Source of the DNA: Rhizobium sullae | GTDB taxonomy: Bacteria > Pseudomonadota > Alphaproteobacteria > Rhizobiales > Rhizobiaceae | Length of the DNA stretch: 64,000 nt | Reading direction: 5' to 3' | Assembly: GCF_900169785.1 (NCBI RefSeq) | Contig: NZ_FWER01000002.1 | Span: forward strand, 289,339 to 353,338 | Position numbers and translations under genes: made by a program | Notes under the pieces: model-generated | The model's input: the letters and a program-made list of their open reading frames with translations, nothing else | What the model was told of the DNA's origin: nothing | Database searches by the model: none | In this document: in pieces, positions 7,931 to 16,685 of the stretch | Layout of the letters: every line of letters starts with the position of its first letter | How positions within the stretch are numbered: position 1 is the stretch's first letter

Positions 7931-10270
7931 ATGGATAAATCCACCTTCGACACCACCAAAGTCATCATCAGCGGCCCCATGCACGCTTCGCTGAAACATG
8001 ATTCAGCGCATAAGCATGTGACCGGAACTGCCGATTATATCGATGACATTCCCGAACCCGCCGGCCTGCTGCACGGCGCGCTCGGCACCTCCGACCGCGC
8101 CCATGCCGAGATTCTCAGCATGGATCTTTCGGAAGTCCGCAGACACCCTGGCGTCGTTTGGGTCTTCACCGGCAAGGACGTGCCGGGCGCCAATGACGTC
8201 AGTTCCAACGGCAGCCATGACGAGCCGCTGCTTGCCGACGCCAAGGTCGAATTCCACGGCCAGCCGATCTTTGCCGTGATCGCCGAAACCCGCGACGCCG
8301 CGCGCCATGCCGCGCAGAAGGCGAAGATCGAGTATCGCGACCTGCCGCATTGGAGCGATATCGACGGTGCGCTCGAAAACGGCAGCCCGCTCGTCACCAC
8401 CCCGATGACATTGCAGCGCGGCGACGCCAAGGCCGAGATGGACAACGCCCAGCATCGCCTCAAGGGCCAGATGCGCATCGGTGGTCAGGAGCATTTCTAC
8501 CTCGAGGGCCACATCGCCATGGCGATCCCCGGCGAGGATGACGATGTGACCGTCTGGGCCTCGACTCAACACCCGAGCGAGATCCAGCATATCGTCGGCC
8601 ACGTGCTGAACATTCCGTCGAATGCCGTGACGGTGAACGTGCGCCGCATGGGTGGCGGTTTCGGCGGCAAGGAAACGCAAGGCAACCAGTTTGCAGCGCT
8701 TGCCGCCATCGCCGCCAAGAAGCTGAAGCGCGCCGTCAAGTTCCGTCCTGACCGCGACGAGGACATGAGCTCCACCGGCAAGCGCCACGACTTCCTGGTG
8801 GATTACGAGCTGGGCTTTGACGACGAAGGCCGCATCCACGCCGTCGACGCGACCTATGCGGCGCGCTGCGGCTTTTCTTCCGACCTCTCCGGCCCGGTGA
8901 CGGACCGTGCCCTCTTCCACGCCGATTCCAGCTATTTCTACCCGCATGTGCATCTGACCTCGATGCCGCTGAAGACGCATACCGTCTCCAATACCGCCTT
9001 CCGCGGCTTCGGCGGGCCGCAAGGCATGCTGGGGGCCGAGCGCTTCATCGAAGAGATCGCTTACGCAGTTGCCAAGGATCCGCTCGAAATCCGCAAGCTG
9101 AACTTCTACGGACAGCCCGGTTCCGGCCGCACGACGACGCCCTACCATCAGGAAGTTGAAGACAACATCATCCTGCGCATCGTCGAGGAACTGGAGGAAA
9201 GCGCCGATTACCGGGCACGCCGCAATGCCATCATCGGCTTCAACCGCGACAGCCGCTACATCCGCAAGGGCATCGCGCTGACGCCGGTGAAATTCGGCAT
9301 CTCCTTCACCATGACCGCCTTCAACCAGGCGGGGGCGCTGGTGCATATCTATCAGGACGGTTCGATCCACCTGAACCACGGCGGCACCGAGATGGGCCAA
9401 GGCCTCTACACCAAGGTCGCGCAGGTGCTGGCCGACAGCTTCCAGGTCGATATCGACCGCGTGAAGATCACCGCGACGACCACCGGCAAGGTGCCGAACA
9501 CGTCCGCGACCGCCGCCTCGTCCGGCTCCGACCTGAACGGCATGGCCGCCCATGACGCCGCCCGGCAGATCAAGGAGCGGCTCGTTGCCTTCGCCGCAGA
9601 CAAATGGAACGTCGATGCGTCGGACATCGTCTTCCTGCCGAACCGGGTGCGCGTTGGCGAGGCGGAAATCCCCTTCCCCAATTTCATAAAGGAGGCCTAT
9701 TTCGCCCGCGTGCAGCTTTCGGCAGCAGGCTTTTACAAGACGCCGAAGATCCATTGGGATCGGGCCGCTGGCCGCGGCACGCCTTTCTATTACTTCGCCT
9801 ATGGTGCCGCCTGCAGCGAAGTCTCGATCGATACGCTGACCGGCGAATATCTGATCGACCGCACCGACATCCTTCACGATGTCGGCTGCTCGCTGAACCC
9901 GGCGATCGATATCGGCCAGGTGGAAGGCGGCTTCGTGCAGGGCATGGGGTGGCTGACGACGGAAGAACTCTGGTGGGACGACAAGGGCCGGCTGCGCACA
10001 CATGCGCCCTCGACCTACAAGATCCCACTCGCCTCCGACCGTCCGAAGATATTCAACGTCCGCCTCGCCGAGTGGTCAGAAAACACCGAGCCCACCATCG
10101 GCCGCTCCAAGGCCGTCGGCGAGCCACCCCTCATGCTGGCAATCTCCGTGCTCGAAGCGCTCTCCATGGCCGTCGCCAGCGTCGCCGACTACAAGGTCTG
10201 CCCACGGCTCGACGCCCCGGCAACGCCGGAGCGGGTACTGATGGCGGTGGAGCGGATGAAGCGGGTGTAA
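7931..10270 (+). CDS. xdhB: Xanthine dehydrogenase molybdopterin-binding subunit
   Basis: Catalytic large subunit carrying the molybdenum cofactor, where purine hydroxylation takes place. At 779 residues it matches bacterial XdhB proteins. Visible family marks are GQEHFYLEG, the cofactor loop RRMGGGFGGKETQ, FRGFGGPQGML, the HGGTEMGQGLYTK segment and KAVGEPPLML near the C-terminus, whose Glu is the proposed general base. The ATG follows GGGAGG by five bases. The gap upstream is filled by repeats, so the strong ribosome site may let translation begin independently of xdhA. Confidence 0.95.
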   Translation: MDKSTFDTTKVIISGPMHASLKHDSAHKHVTGTADYIDDIPEPAGLLHGALGTSDRAHAEILSMDLSEVRRHPGVVWVFTGKDVPGANDVSSNGSHDEPLLADAKVEFHGQPIFAVIAETRDAARHAAQKAKIEYRDLPHWSDIDGALENGSPLVTTPMTLQRGDAKAEMDNAQHRLKGQMRIGGQEHFYLEGHIAMAIPGEDDDVTVWASTQHPSEIQHIVGHVLNIPSNAVTVNVRRMGGGFGGKETQGNQFAALAAIAAKKLKRAVKFRPDRDEDMSSTGKRHDFLVDYELGFDDEGRIHAVDATYAARCGFSSDLSGPVTDRALFHADSSYFYPHVHLTSMPLKTHTVSNTAFRGFGGPQGMLGAERFIEEIAYAVAKDPLEIRKLNFYGQPGSGRTTTPYHQEVEDNIILRIVEELEESADYRARRNAIIGFNRDSRYIRKGIALTPVKFGISFTMTAFNQAGALVHIYQDGSIHLNHGGTEMGQGLYTKVAQVLADSFQVDIDRVKITATTTGKVPNTSATAASSGSDLNGMAAHDAARQIKERLVAFAADKWNVDASDIVFLPNRVRVGEAEIPFPNFIKEAYFARVQLSAAGFYKTPKIHWDRAAGRGTPFYYFAYGAACSEVSIDTLTGEYLIDRTDILHDVGCSLNPAIDIGQVEGGFVQGMGWLTTEELWWDDKGRLRTHAPSTYKIPLASDRPKIFNVRLAEWSENTEPTIGRSKAVGEPPLMLAISVLEALSMAVASVADYKVCPRLDAPATPERVLMAVERMKRV

Positions 10271-10335
10271 GAGTGGCTTGCTCACTAACGCCTCAAGTCA
10301 AGGGGAATGAGCGGGGAAGCTGGTGCAAGTTGTAC

Positions 10336-10502
10336 CCGCCTCTGTCCTGCTGGACATCTCCCGAACAGGGGGGGAGATTGTCTAGAGGCGACGGCTCCCT
10401 GCGGCCAGCAGGCTGCGATAATTCGCATATTGTTTGGCGGCAAGCGCGCGTCATATCAATCTCCCCTCTTGTGGGGGAGATGTCCCGCAGGACAGAGGGG
10501 GG
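10336..10502. repeat. Large imperfect palindrome (rhizobial intergenic repeat) between xdhB and xdhC
   Basis: Arms of about 45 bases at 10336-10380 and 10457-10502 are reverse complements with a handful of mismatches; the shared core is CCTCTGTCCTGC...GACATCTCCC...GGGGAGATTG. Each arm can also form its own short hairpin around the CCC/GGG runs. The right arm ends 12 bases before the xdhC start codon, so its folding may influence xdhC translation. The CCTCTGTCCTGC core is familiar from other alphaproteobacterial intergenic regions. Confidence 0.72.
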
Positions 10503-10514
10503 TGCTTTCGCGCC

Positions 10515-11327
10515 ATGACTTCCTCTTTCCTTTCCTTCGCGTCCGCCCACCCAGCCATCATCCTCATCGACGTCGTCGGAACCCAGGGTTCGACCCCACG
10601 CGAAGCCGGCGCCTTCATGCTCGTCTCCGAAAACGCCGCCTGGGGCACGATCGGCGGTGGGCAGTTGGAGTTCATGGCGATCCGCAACGCGCGCGAACTG
10701 CTTGCGGGCGGCGGCAGCAAGGTCATGGATATTCCGCTCGGACCGGAGATCGGGCAGTGCTGCGGCGGGCGTACGCAATTGCGGTTCCGGCGGGTGACGG
10801 ATGAACTGATGGCGGAACTGGGAGCACGGCAGGCCGAAGAAACAGAGCGCCGGCCGGAGGTCTATCTTTTCGGTGCAGGCCATGTCGGGCACGCGCTCGC
10901 TGCGGCACTTGCGCCGCTGCCGCTTTCCGTGATGGTGGTCGAGACGCGAACGGAAGAGCTTGCGAACCTGCCGGCGGAAACGAAGACGCGGCTTATGGCG
11001 ATGCCGGAAGCGCTGGTGAAGGAGATGCCCGGCGGTTCCGCCGTCGTCATCCTCACGCACGACCATTCGCTGGACTTCCTGATCGCGCGTGAAGCGCTGG
11101 AGAGAACCGATCTTGCCTATACCGGCATGATCGGCTCGGCCACGAAACGCGCGACCTTCGCAAACTGGCTTATGCGCGAAGGAGGCGAGCGAAGCTTGCT
11201 CGACCGCCTCACGCTGCCGATTGGCGGTTCGGCGGTCAGGGACAAGCGGCCGGAAGTGATCGCCGCCATGACCGCCGCCGAAATCTTGACGGCGCTTTCC
11301 GCCTATCGCCAGAGATCGGCCTCGTAG
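10515..11327 (+). CDS. xdhC: Xanthine dehydrogenase accessory protein XdhC
   Basis: Binds the molybdenum cofactor, protects its sulfurated form and hands it to XdhB. The 270-residue protein has the XdhC N-terminal motifs GSTPREAGAFMLV, GTIGGGQLEF and the Cys pair in GQCCGGR (residues about 79-84), followed by a Rossmann-like C-terminal domain beginning VYLFGAGHVGHALA and the closing GMIGSATKR. I use the ATG at 10515 because the upstream extension to 10434 would read through the intergenic repeat. No clear Shine-Dalgarno is seen. The last 25 bases overlap a convergent small gene. Confidence 0.93.
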   Translation: MTSSFLSFASAHPAIILIDVVGTQGSTPREAGAFMLVSENAAWGTIGGGQLEFMAIRNARELLAGGGSKVMDIPLGPEIGQCCGGRTQLRFRRVTDELMAELGARQAEETERRPEVYLFGAGHVGHALAAALAPLPLSVMVVETRTEELANLPAETKTRLMAMPEALVKEMPGGSAVVILTHDHSLDFLIAREALERTDLAYTGMIGSATKRATFANWLMREGGERSLLDRLTLPIGGSAVRDKRPEVIAAMTAAEILTALSAYRQRSAS

Positions 11328-11506
11328 CGCGGATCGCGTCCATCCAGGAAGCCGAGATCGCGCTTCACGCGGTCCGGTGTGCCCTCGAGATCGAGCCGCG
11401 ACGGGTGGAATATCTTGCCATAAGCCCACGCCGCGATGCCTGAAACAAGCGCTGAAAGCGAGAGATTGACGGGTTTCGAGCTTTCCTCGATAGCGTGGCA
11501 GTCCAT
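11303..11506 (-). CDS. Small hypothetical protein, DUF1127-like C-terminus
   Basis: A predicted 67-residue protein with a short hydrophobic stretch (LSLSALVSGIAAWAYGKIF, residues 16-34) followed by TPDRVKRDLGFLDGRD, which resembles the D-x-x-L-x-D-[IL]-G pattern of DUF1127 proteins. The ATG at 11506 has AAAGGTG five bases upstream and is preferred to a TTG at 11524. It is divergent from the LysR gene and overlaps the 3' end of xdhC on the other strand. The function is unknown; DUF1127 members often affect RNA turnover or small-molecule metabolism. Confidence 0.55.
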   Translation of the reverse strand: MDCHAIEESSKPVNLSLSALVSGIAAWAYGKIFHPSRLDLEGTPDRVKRDLGFLDGRDPRYEADLWR

Positions 11507-11608
11507 GACATCACCTTTGTTCAACTGATGCTATGGCTTGCAGAGTGCCGCTAAAAATGCTGCAATTCCAATCGAACAATCGTCTGAATGCATAAAGAGA
11601 AGTTATCC

Positions 11609-12505
11609 ATGAAGCTGTCGAAACAGTTCCCGCTGAATGCGCTGCGCGTCTTTGAGGCTGTGGCGCCGCTCGGCAGCTTCACCAAGGCGGGCGAAGAGCT
11701 CGGCATGACGCAAACTGCCGTCAGCTATCAAGTGAAGCTGCTGGAGGAGAATATCGGCGAACCGCTGTTCCTGCGCCGCCCGCGCATGATTAGCCTTACC
11801 GATGCCGGTGAACGGCTGGCGCCAAGGGTCACCGAAGGTTTCGCGATGCTGGCCGAGGCGATGGAATCGCTTCGACAAGCATCCGAGGAGACTCTGACGA
11901 TCCATTCGACGGCGACTTTTGCCCAACAGTGGCTGTCGCGCCATCTTGGCTCGTTTCAGCTAAAACATCCTAACGTTGCCGTCAGGCTGAAGACATCTGC
12001 AACACTCATAGATTTCAACAGGGAGGCGGCCGATCTGGCTGTCCGCTGGGGCGACGGCAATTGGCCGGGTCTCTGTTGCCATCGCATCATGCGCCTCGAT
12101 TTTTCGCCGATGTTAAGTCCGGTGCTTGCTGCCAAGGTCGGCGGCGTTCATACGCCCGCCGATCTCCTCAAACTATCGATCATCAGCGCCGGGGACCATT
12201 GGTGGCGGATTTGGTTTGCCGCAGCAGGGATCGATAATCCGGGACTGGAGAAATTCCCCAGAAACGAACTCGGCACGCAAATCATGGACGCGAGTGTAGC
12301 CGCGGCGGGGCAAGGCGTCGCCATTCTGAATCCGGGGCATTTCGAAGAGGATATCGCCGCAGGCAGGCTCTATCAACCTTTCGAACTATCCTGCAACGAC
12401 GGCCGCGATTACTGGCTGGCCTATCCCGGGAACCGCCGGAATGTGCCGAAGATCAGGGCCTTCCGGAACTGGATCATCGACGAGATGGGCGCGCACGATC
12501 TCTAA
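11609..12505 (+). CDS. LysR-family regulator, GcvA-like
   Basis: A 298-residue transcriptional regulator. The N-terminal winged helix LNALRVFEAVAPLGSFTKAG and TQTAVSYQVKLLEENIGEPL match the GcvA branch of LysR proteins; the rest is the periplasmic-binding-like effector domain. It sits between xdhC and the urate oxidase gene, so a role in purine catabolism is plausible but not shown. The first ATG (11588) lacks a ribosome site; the ATG at 11609, just before the conserved KQFPLNALRVFE, fits the family start. Confidence 0.88.
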   Translation: MKLSKQFPLNALRVFEAVAPLGSFTKAGEELGMTQTAVSYQVKLLEENIGEPLFLRRPRMISLTDAGERLAPRVTEGFAMLAEAMESLRQASEETLTIHSTATFAQQWLSRHLGSFQLKHPNVAVRLKTSATLIDFNREAADLAVRWGDGNWPGLCCHRIMRLDFSPMLSPVLAAKVGGVHTPADLLKLSIISAGDHWWRIWFAAAGIDNPGLEKFPRNELGTQIMDASVAAAGQGVAILNPGHFEEDIAAGRLYQPFELSCNDGRDYWLAYPGNRRNVPKIRAFRNWIIDEMGAHDL

Positions 12506-12512
12506 GTGGCGC

Positions 12513-12845
12513 TCAATAACCCATTTCCGGCGCGTAGAAGCAGCGCGGCGTATCCTCATTCGGGAACAGGCAGAGATGGTACTCACCATCGCCGGATTGC
12601 ATCGCCTTCGTCATCGGCAGCATGAAGACATGAGCCCGCGTCACCAGCCGGTGGTCTCCAGGCAGCAGCGTCACGCGATATCCCCTGGGGGTCACTTTGA
12701 CGCTCTTCGAAGGGATCATCTGGCAATCGCCTGTATGGTTGTCGCCATTGCAACAGAAAGGTTCGTAAGACCAACCCGCTGGCGCGTCGTGAGCACTCAC
12801 ACTCGACGCGAACGCAATCATCACACTTGCCAGAATGCTGCGCAT
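12513..12845 (-). CDS. Small secreted hypothetical protein with Cys pair
   Basis: A 110-residue protein with a clear signal peptide (MRSILASVMIAFASSVSA, cleavage before HDAPAGW) and a mature part containing the dicysteine FCCNGDNHTGDC. This pattern (HDAPxGWSYxxxCC...DC) occurs in a group of exported rhizobial and Brucella proteins of unknown role. The ATG at 12845 is preceded by GGAGAAG at suitable distance, better than 12851. It is convergent with the LysR gene, seven bases apart. The extra cysteines suggest a disulfide-bonded periplasmic fold. Confidence 0.66.
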   Translation of the reverse strand: MRSILASVMIAFASSVSAHDAPAGWSYEPFCCNGDNHTGDCQMIPSKSVKVTPRGYRVTLLPGDHRLVTRAHVFMLPMTKAMQSGDGEYHLCLFPNEDTPRCFYAPEMGY

Positions 12846-13034
12846 GGGCATCTTCTCCGTCGATGAATGCGCCGCCCCAATGCGGTTTCCACCTCACCCC
12901 GGCGGCTACAATTGTAATTGTAACCGACTCGTGACATTTCAAGGATCACTAAATTTTGCGGCGCAACATATTCAAATGAGACGTGCCATCCTGATACTTT
13001 CTGCAACTTTTAGTAACATAAAGGATCGGGAAAA

Positions 13035-13553
13035 GTGCGGCGACGCAGACTGAATCGGAGACCTTTCGGGCGGAAATACGTCGCGGCAATTGCTATGCTC
13101 CCGGCATCAGCCTTGATCGCGGTCGCGACATATTACTATTCAGATCCTGTCGATTTTCAGAGACTTAAACCCGGTGAGCCACAGCCTGCACATCTGCTCA
13201 TCGCAGAGCAGTTTGACCGCGTTTGTGTTCTTGGACCTTATGAAGACAGACTTCACGAAATGGTGACTGGTGGCGATCGCGCTAACGAGCATCTCGCCAA
13301 TATCGGATATCGCGGCGACGAAGGCAGTTGGGCAATCATCCTTATTCAAGAGTCGAAGATCGGCGTTCTCCGCTTTAGCCGCTCTGCTAAGCTCGACTTT
13401 TTCGCGGCCCATGCCGCGATCGAGCTACCTCTTCCAAGCAAATTGCCAGGAAATTTCACAGCAATGAATTGCGCGGACAGCAAATCCGCGGCGTTCACGA
13501 TAGTCGAGGGAAACGATCGCCGATACGTGGTCCTCGGCAAGATAGCCGACTGA
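13035..13553 (+). CDS. Hypothetical membrane-anchored protein, low-GC patch
   Basis: A 172-residue reading frame beginning with GTG, an arginine-rich N-terminus (MRRRRLNRRPFGRK) and one hydrophobic anchor (VAAIAMLPASALIAVATYYY, residues 15-34), then a soluble domain outside the membrane. I do not recognise the family. The base composition is visibly less GC-rich than the neighbouring purine genes and intergenic DNA upstream (12905-13030) is AT-rich, which would fit transferred DNA or relaxed selection. It is followed 69 bases later by puuD but is not obviously part of that operon. Confidence 0.55.
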   Translation: MRRRRLNRRPFGRKYVAAIAMLPASALIAVATYYYSDPVDFQRLKPGEPQPAHLLIAEQFDRVCVLGPYEDRLHEMVTGGDRANEHLANIGYRGDEGSWAIILIQESKIGVLRFSRSAKLDFFAAHAAIELPLPSKLPGNFTAMNCADSKSAAFTIVEGNDRRYVVLGKIAD

Positions 13554-13622
13554 GGCTCTACCCCTTCCCTCCCGCGGCAACTTTCTGCAATGTGGCGAGT
13601 CGGAGGAAGATAGGGGAACTCA

Positions 13623-14864
13623 ATGTATGAATATGCCATAGCGTGGGAATGGCTGGCTTTCGCGGCGCGCTGGTTTCACGTCATCACCGCGATCGCCTGG
13701 ATCGGCTCGTCGTTTTATTTCATCGCCCTCGACCTCGGTCTGGTGAAGCGGCCGCATCTTCCGCCGGGCGCCTATGGCGAGGAATGGCAGGTGCATGGCG
13801 GCGGTTTCTATCACATCCAGAAATACCTGGTGGCCCCGGCGCAGATGCCCGAGCACCTGACCTGGTTCAAGTACGAAAGCTACTTCACCTGGCTCTCCGG
13901 CTTCCTGATGCTCTGCATCGTCTATTACGGCGGTGCCGACCTCTTCCTCATCGACCGGCATGTGCTCGATATCAGCGCGCCGGTGGCGATCCTGATGTCA
14001 CTTGCTTCGCTCGCCGTCGGCTGGGTCGTCTACGACCTGCTCTGCAAGTCGCCGCTCGGCAAGAACACCTGGGGACTGATGGCCGTGCTCTATGCGGTGA
14101 TGGTCTTCATGGCCTGGGGCTACACACAGCTTTTCACCGGCCGAGCCGCTTTCCTGCATCTCGGCGCCTTCACCGCGACGATCATGTCGGCCAACGTCTT
14201 CATGGTCATCATCCCCAACCAGAAGATCGTCGTCGCCGACCTCATCGCGGGGCGCACGCCCGATCCGAAATACGGGCAGATCGCCAAGCAGCGCTCGCTG
14301 CACAACAACTACCTCACGCTGCCCGTCATCTTCTTCATGCTGTCGAACCACTATCCACTGGCCTTCGGCACCGCCTACAACTGGGTGATCGCCGCCCTCG
14401 TCTTCCTGATGGGCGTCACCATCCGCCACTGGTTCAACACGACGCATGCGCGCAAGGGACGGCCGACCTGGACATGGATCGCGACGGTCATCCTCTTCAT
14501 CCTTATCATGTGGCTTTCGACCGTGCCGAAGGCGCTGACGGGCGAACGCGATACGACTGCCGCTGTTGCGCCCGCGTTCCAGCAATTCGCCGGCGATCCG
14601 CACTTCCCTGCCGTCAAGGAGTTGATCTCGACGCGCTGTTCGATGTGCCATGCTGCCGAACCCGTCTACGAGGGCCTTGCCCGCCCGCCGAACGGCGTCA
14701 TCTTCGAAAATGACGCGGAAATCGCCGCCCATGCGCGCGAAATCTATATACAGGCAGGCCGCAGCCATGCAATGCCGCCCGGCAATGTGACGGATATCAC
14801 GCCGGACGAGCGCAAGCTGCTCGTCACCTGGTTCGAAAGCGCAGTCGAAGGCAAACAGCAATGA
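13623..14864 (+). CDS. puuD: Urate hydroxylase PuuD (membrane urate oxidase with cytochrome c domain)
   Basis: Oxidises urate to 5-hydroxyisourate and passes electrons to the respiratory chain rather than to oxygen directly. The first 300 residues hold about eight membrane helices with conserved His residues (WFHVITAIAWIGSSFYF, KQRSLHNNYLTLPVIFFML); the C-terminus carries a cytochrome c haem site, CSMCH, in TRCSMCHAAEP with a later AMPPGNVT supplying the Met ligand. This fusion is the normal PuuD layout at 413 residues. It is the first gene of a pair with guanine deaminase, overlapping it by four bases. Confidence 0.94.
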   Translation: MYEYAIAWEWLAFAARWFHVITAIAWIGSSFYFIALDLGLVKRPHLPPGAYGEEWQVHGGGFYHIQKYLVAPAQMPEHLTWFKYESYFTWLSGFLMLCIVYYGGADLFLIDRHVLDISAPVAILMSLASLAVGWVVYDLLCKSPLGKNTWGLMAVLYAVMVFMAWGYTQLFTGRAAFLHLGAFTATIMSANVFMVIIPNQKIVVADLIAGRTPDPKYGQIAKQRSLHNNYLTLPVIFFMLSNHYPLAFGTAYNWVIAALVFLMGVTIRHWFNTTHARKGRPTWTWIATVILFILIMWLSTVPKALTGERDTTAAVAPAFQQFAGDPHFPAVKELISTRCSMCHAAEPVYEGLARPPNGVIFENDAEIAAHAREIYIQAGRSHAMPPGNVTDITPDERKLLVTWFESAVEGKQQ

Positions 14865-16195
14865 CGACAAAACTCCTGCGCGGGCGCCTGCTCTCGTTCA
14901 AGCGCGCTCCGCTCAGTCTCACCGATACGGAGAGCTATAGCTACGAGACCGACGGCGGCCTGGTGATCGAGGCCGGCAAGATCACCGCGATCGGCGCCTA
15001 CTCCGGCATCAGGAAGAAGGCTCCGGCGGATGCGGTCGAAATCGACCACCGCCCGCACCTGATCATGCCGGGCTTTATCGACACGCACCTGCATTTTCCG
15101 CAGATGCAGGTGATCGCCTCCTACGCGGCCGACCTGCTCGAATGGCTGAACACCTATACCTTCCCGGAGGAATGCCGCTTCGTCGAAAGCGCGCATGCGC
15201 AGAAGATCGCGACGCATTTCTACGACGAGCTGCTCCGTCACGGCACGACGACGGCCGCCGCCTATTGCTCCGTCCACAAGACCTCCACCGATGCCTATTT
15301 CGCGGAGGCCATACGCCGGAACATGTGCATGGTCGGTGGCAAGGTGATGATGGACCGCAATGCGCCTCAGGGCCTGCTCGACACGCCTCAGATGGGCTAT
15401 GACGAAACGCGGCAGGTGATTGCCGACTGGCACGGCAAAGGCCGAAACCACGTCGCCATCACGCCGCGCTTCGCGATCACCTCAACGCCGCAGCAGATGG
15501 AGGCGGCCCAGGCGCTCACCCAGGAATTTCCGGGCCTGCACATCCAGACGCACCTCTCGGAAAATCACGAGGAGATTAGGTTCACTTGCGAGCTCTATCC
15601 GGACGCGATCGACTACACCGATATCTACGCCCGCTACGGTCTGCTTGGGCCGAAGAGCCTCTTCGGCCACTGCATCCACCTCTCCGATCGCGAGGCCGGC
15701 GCCATGAATGAGGCGGGCGCCGTCGCCGTTCACTGCCCGACGTCCAACCTCTTCCTCGGCTCCGGACTCTTCCCGCTGAAGGCACTCGCGCGTCGCGAAA
15801 AACCCGTCAGGATCGGCGTCGCCACCGATATCGGCGGCGGCTCCAGCTATTCGATGCTGCGCACGATGGACGAAGCCTACAAGATCCAACAGCTCCTCGG
15901 CGAGCGTCTCAACCCGCTCGAAAGCTATTACTACATGACGCTCGGCAATGCCGAAGCACTCTCGCTTGCAGACAGCATCGGAACGCTGGATGAAGGCACG
16001 GACGCCGATCTCGTCGTCCTGAACGCAGCGGCAACGCCTGCCATGGCGCTGAAGATGGACGTCGTGAAGACTCTTCCGGAAGAACTCTTCCTGCTCCAGA
16101 CCATGGGCGATGACCGGGCGATTGTGGAGACCTATGTGGCGGGCGAGGCAGCGAAGAGCAACCTCACCATTGAACCCAAAATGGGAGCATCATAG
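14861..16195 (+). CDS. guaD: Guanine deaminase
   Basis: Hydrolyses guanine to xanthine and ammonia, feeding the xanthine dehydrogenase in the same region. It is a 444-residue amidohydrolase with the metal site HLH in FIDTHLHFPQMQ, further ligand His residues in IQTHLSENHEE and LFGHCIHLSD, and the Asp in GVATDIGGGSSYSML. CPTSNLFLGSG is also typical of the guanine deaminase branch. The start codon overlaps the puuD stop (ATGA), indicating coupled translation, and both products act in the same pathway. Confidence 0.95.
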   Translation: MTTKLLRGRLLSFKRAPLSLTDTESYSYETDGGLVIEAGKITAIGAYSGIRKKAPADAVEIDHRPHLIMPGFIDTHLHFPQMQVIASYAADLLEWLNTYTFPEECRFVESAHAQKIATHFYDELLRHGTTTAAAYCSVHKTSTDAYFAEAIRRNMCMVGGKVMMDRNAPQGLLDTPQMGYDETRQVIADWHGKGRNHVAITPRFAITSTPQQMEAAQALTQEFPGLHIQTHLSENHEEIRFTCELYPDAIDYTDIYARYGLLGPKSLFGHCIHLSDREAGAMNEAGAVAVHCPTSNLFLGSGLFPLKALARREKPVRIGVATDIGGGSSYSMLRTMDEAYKIQQLLGERLNPLESYYYMTLGNAEALSLADSIGTLDEGTDADLVVLNAAATPAMALKMDVVKTLPEELFLLQTMGDDRAIVETYVAGEAAKSNLTIEPKMGAS

Positions 16196-16202
16196 AACTT
16201 CC

Positions 16203-16317
16203 ATGAGAGTGATCGCCCGGCGAACATTGCGCAATTTGTCGAAAGTCCGCAGGGTCAGAAAGGTCAAGCGGCCTTGATTACAACAAGATCGATGCTGCAG
16301 TGGTGGATTATGAGTGA
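16203..16317 (+). pseudogene. higB: HigB-type toxin remnant with internal deletion and frameshift
   Basis: The ATG at 16203 opens MRVIARRTLRN, the usual HigB N-terminus, but the frame then shifts: the +2 frame continues as FVESPQGQKGQAAL (from about 16234), as expected of HigB, while the annotated frame stops at 16275-16277. From 16279 to 16317 the codons read YNKIDAAVVDYE and a stop, which is the expected HigB C-terminus. About 60 central residues, including the RNase active-site strands, are absent. The stop overlaps the antitoxin start (ATGAGTGA), the original operon junction. The toxin cannot be functional. Confidence 0.75.
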
Positions 16318-16681
16318 ATTAAGACCCATCCGGAGTAATGAAGACTACGAGAATGCGCTCACTCTTTTAAAGCAACTCTGGGGTGCGCCGGATGGTTCTC
16401 CCGAAGCAGACAAGCTGGACATTCTCGCGACGCTGATCGATGCCTATGAGGCGTCACACTATCCAATCGATCTGCCCGACCCAATCGACGCCATTCTGTT
16501 TCGCATGGAGCAACAGGGCTTGAGCCGCAAGGACCTTGAGCCAATCCTCGGCAGTCGGGGACGCATAGCGGAAATTTCTCAATCGCAGGCGATCCCTCTC
16601 GAAATGATACGCCGGCTGCATGAGCATCTCGGGATTCCGACCGACATTTTGATCCAGCCGATCCGTACCAACGCGGCATAG
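16310..16681 (+). CDS. higA: HigA-type antitoxin, orphan, with altered recognition helix
   Basis: A 123-residue antitoxin of the COG5499 HigA group: MSELRPIRSNEDYENAL at the start, ATLIDAYEASHYPIDLPDPI in the middle and an HTH domain (MEQQGLSRKDLEPILGSRGR). After GRIAEI the family normally has L-N-[RG]-[KR]-[RQ]; here it is SQSQ and one residue shorter. The DNA around 16574-16590 looks like the family sequence after a one-base gain and a nearby four-base loss, so the frame is restored but the DNA-recognition helix is probably damaged. With the toxin deleted, the locus is likely decaying. Confidence 0.8.
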   Translation: MSELRPIRSNEDYENALTLLKQLWGAPDGSPEADKLDILATLIDAYEASHYPIDLPDPIDAILFRMEQQGLSRKDLEPILGSRGRIAEISQSQAIPLEMIRRLHEHLGIPTDILIQPIRTNAA

Positions 16682-16685
16682 GATA

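Noticed and set aside
8003..10003. 666-codon minus-strand ORF opposite xdhB
   Set aside because: It is an antisense shadow of high-GC codons; xdhB carries all conserved molybdopterin motifs on the plus strand.
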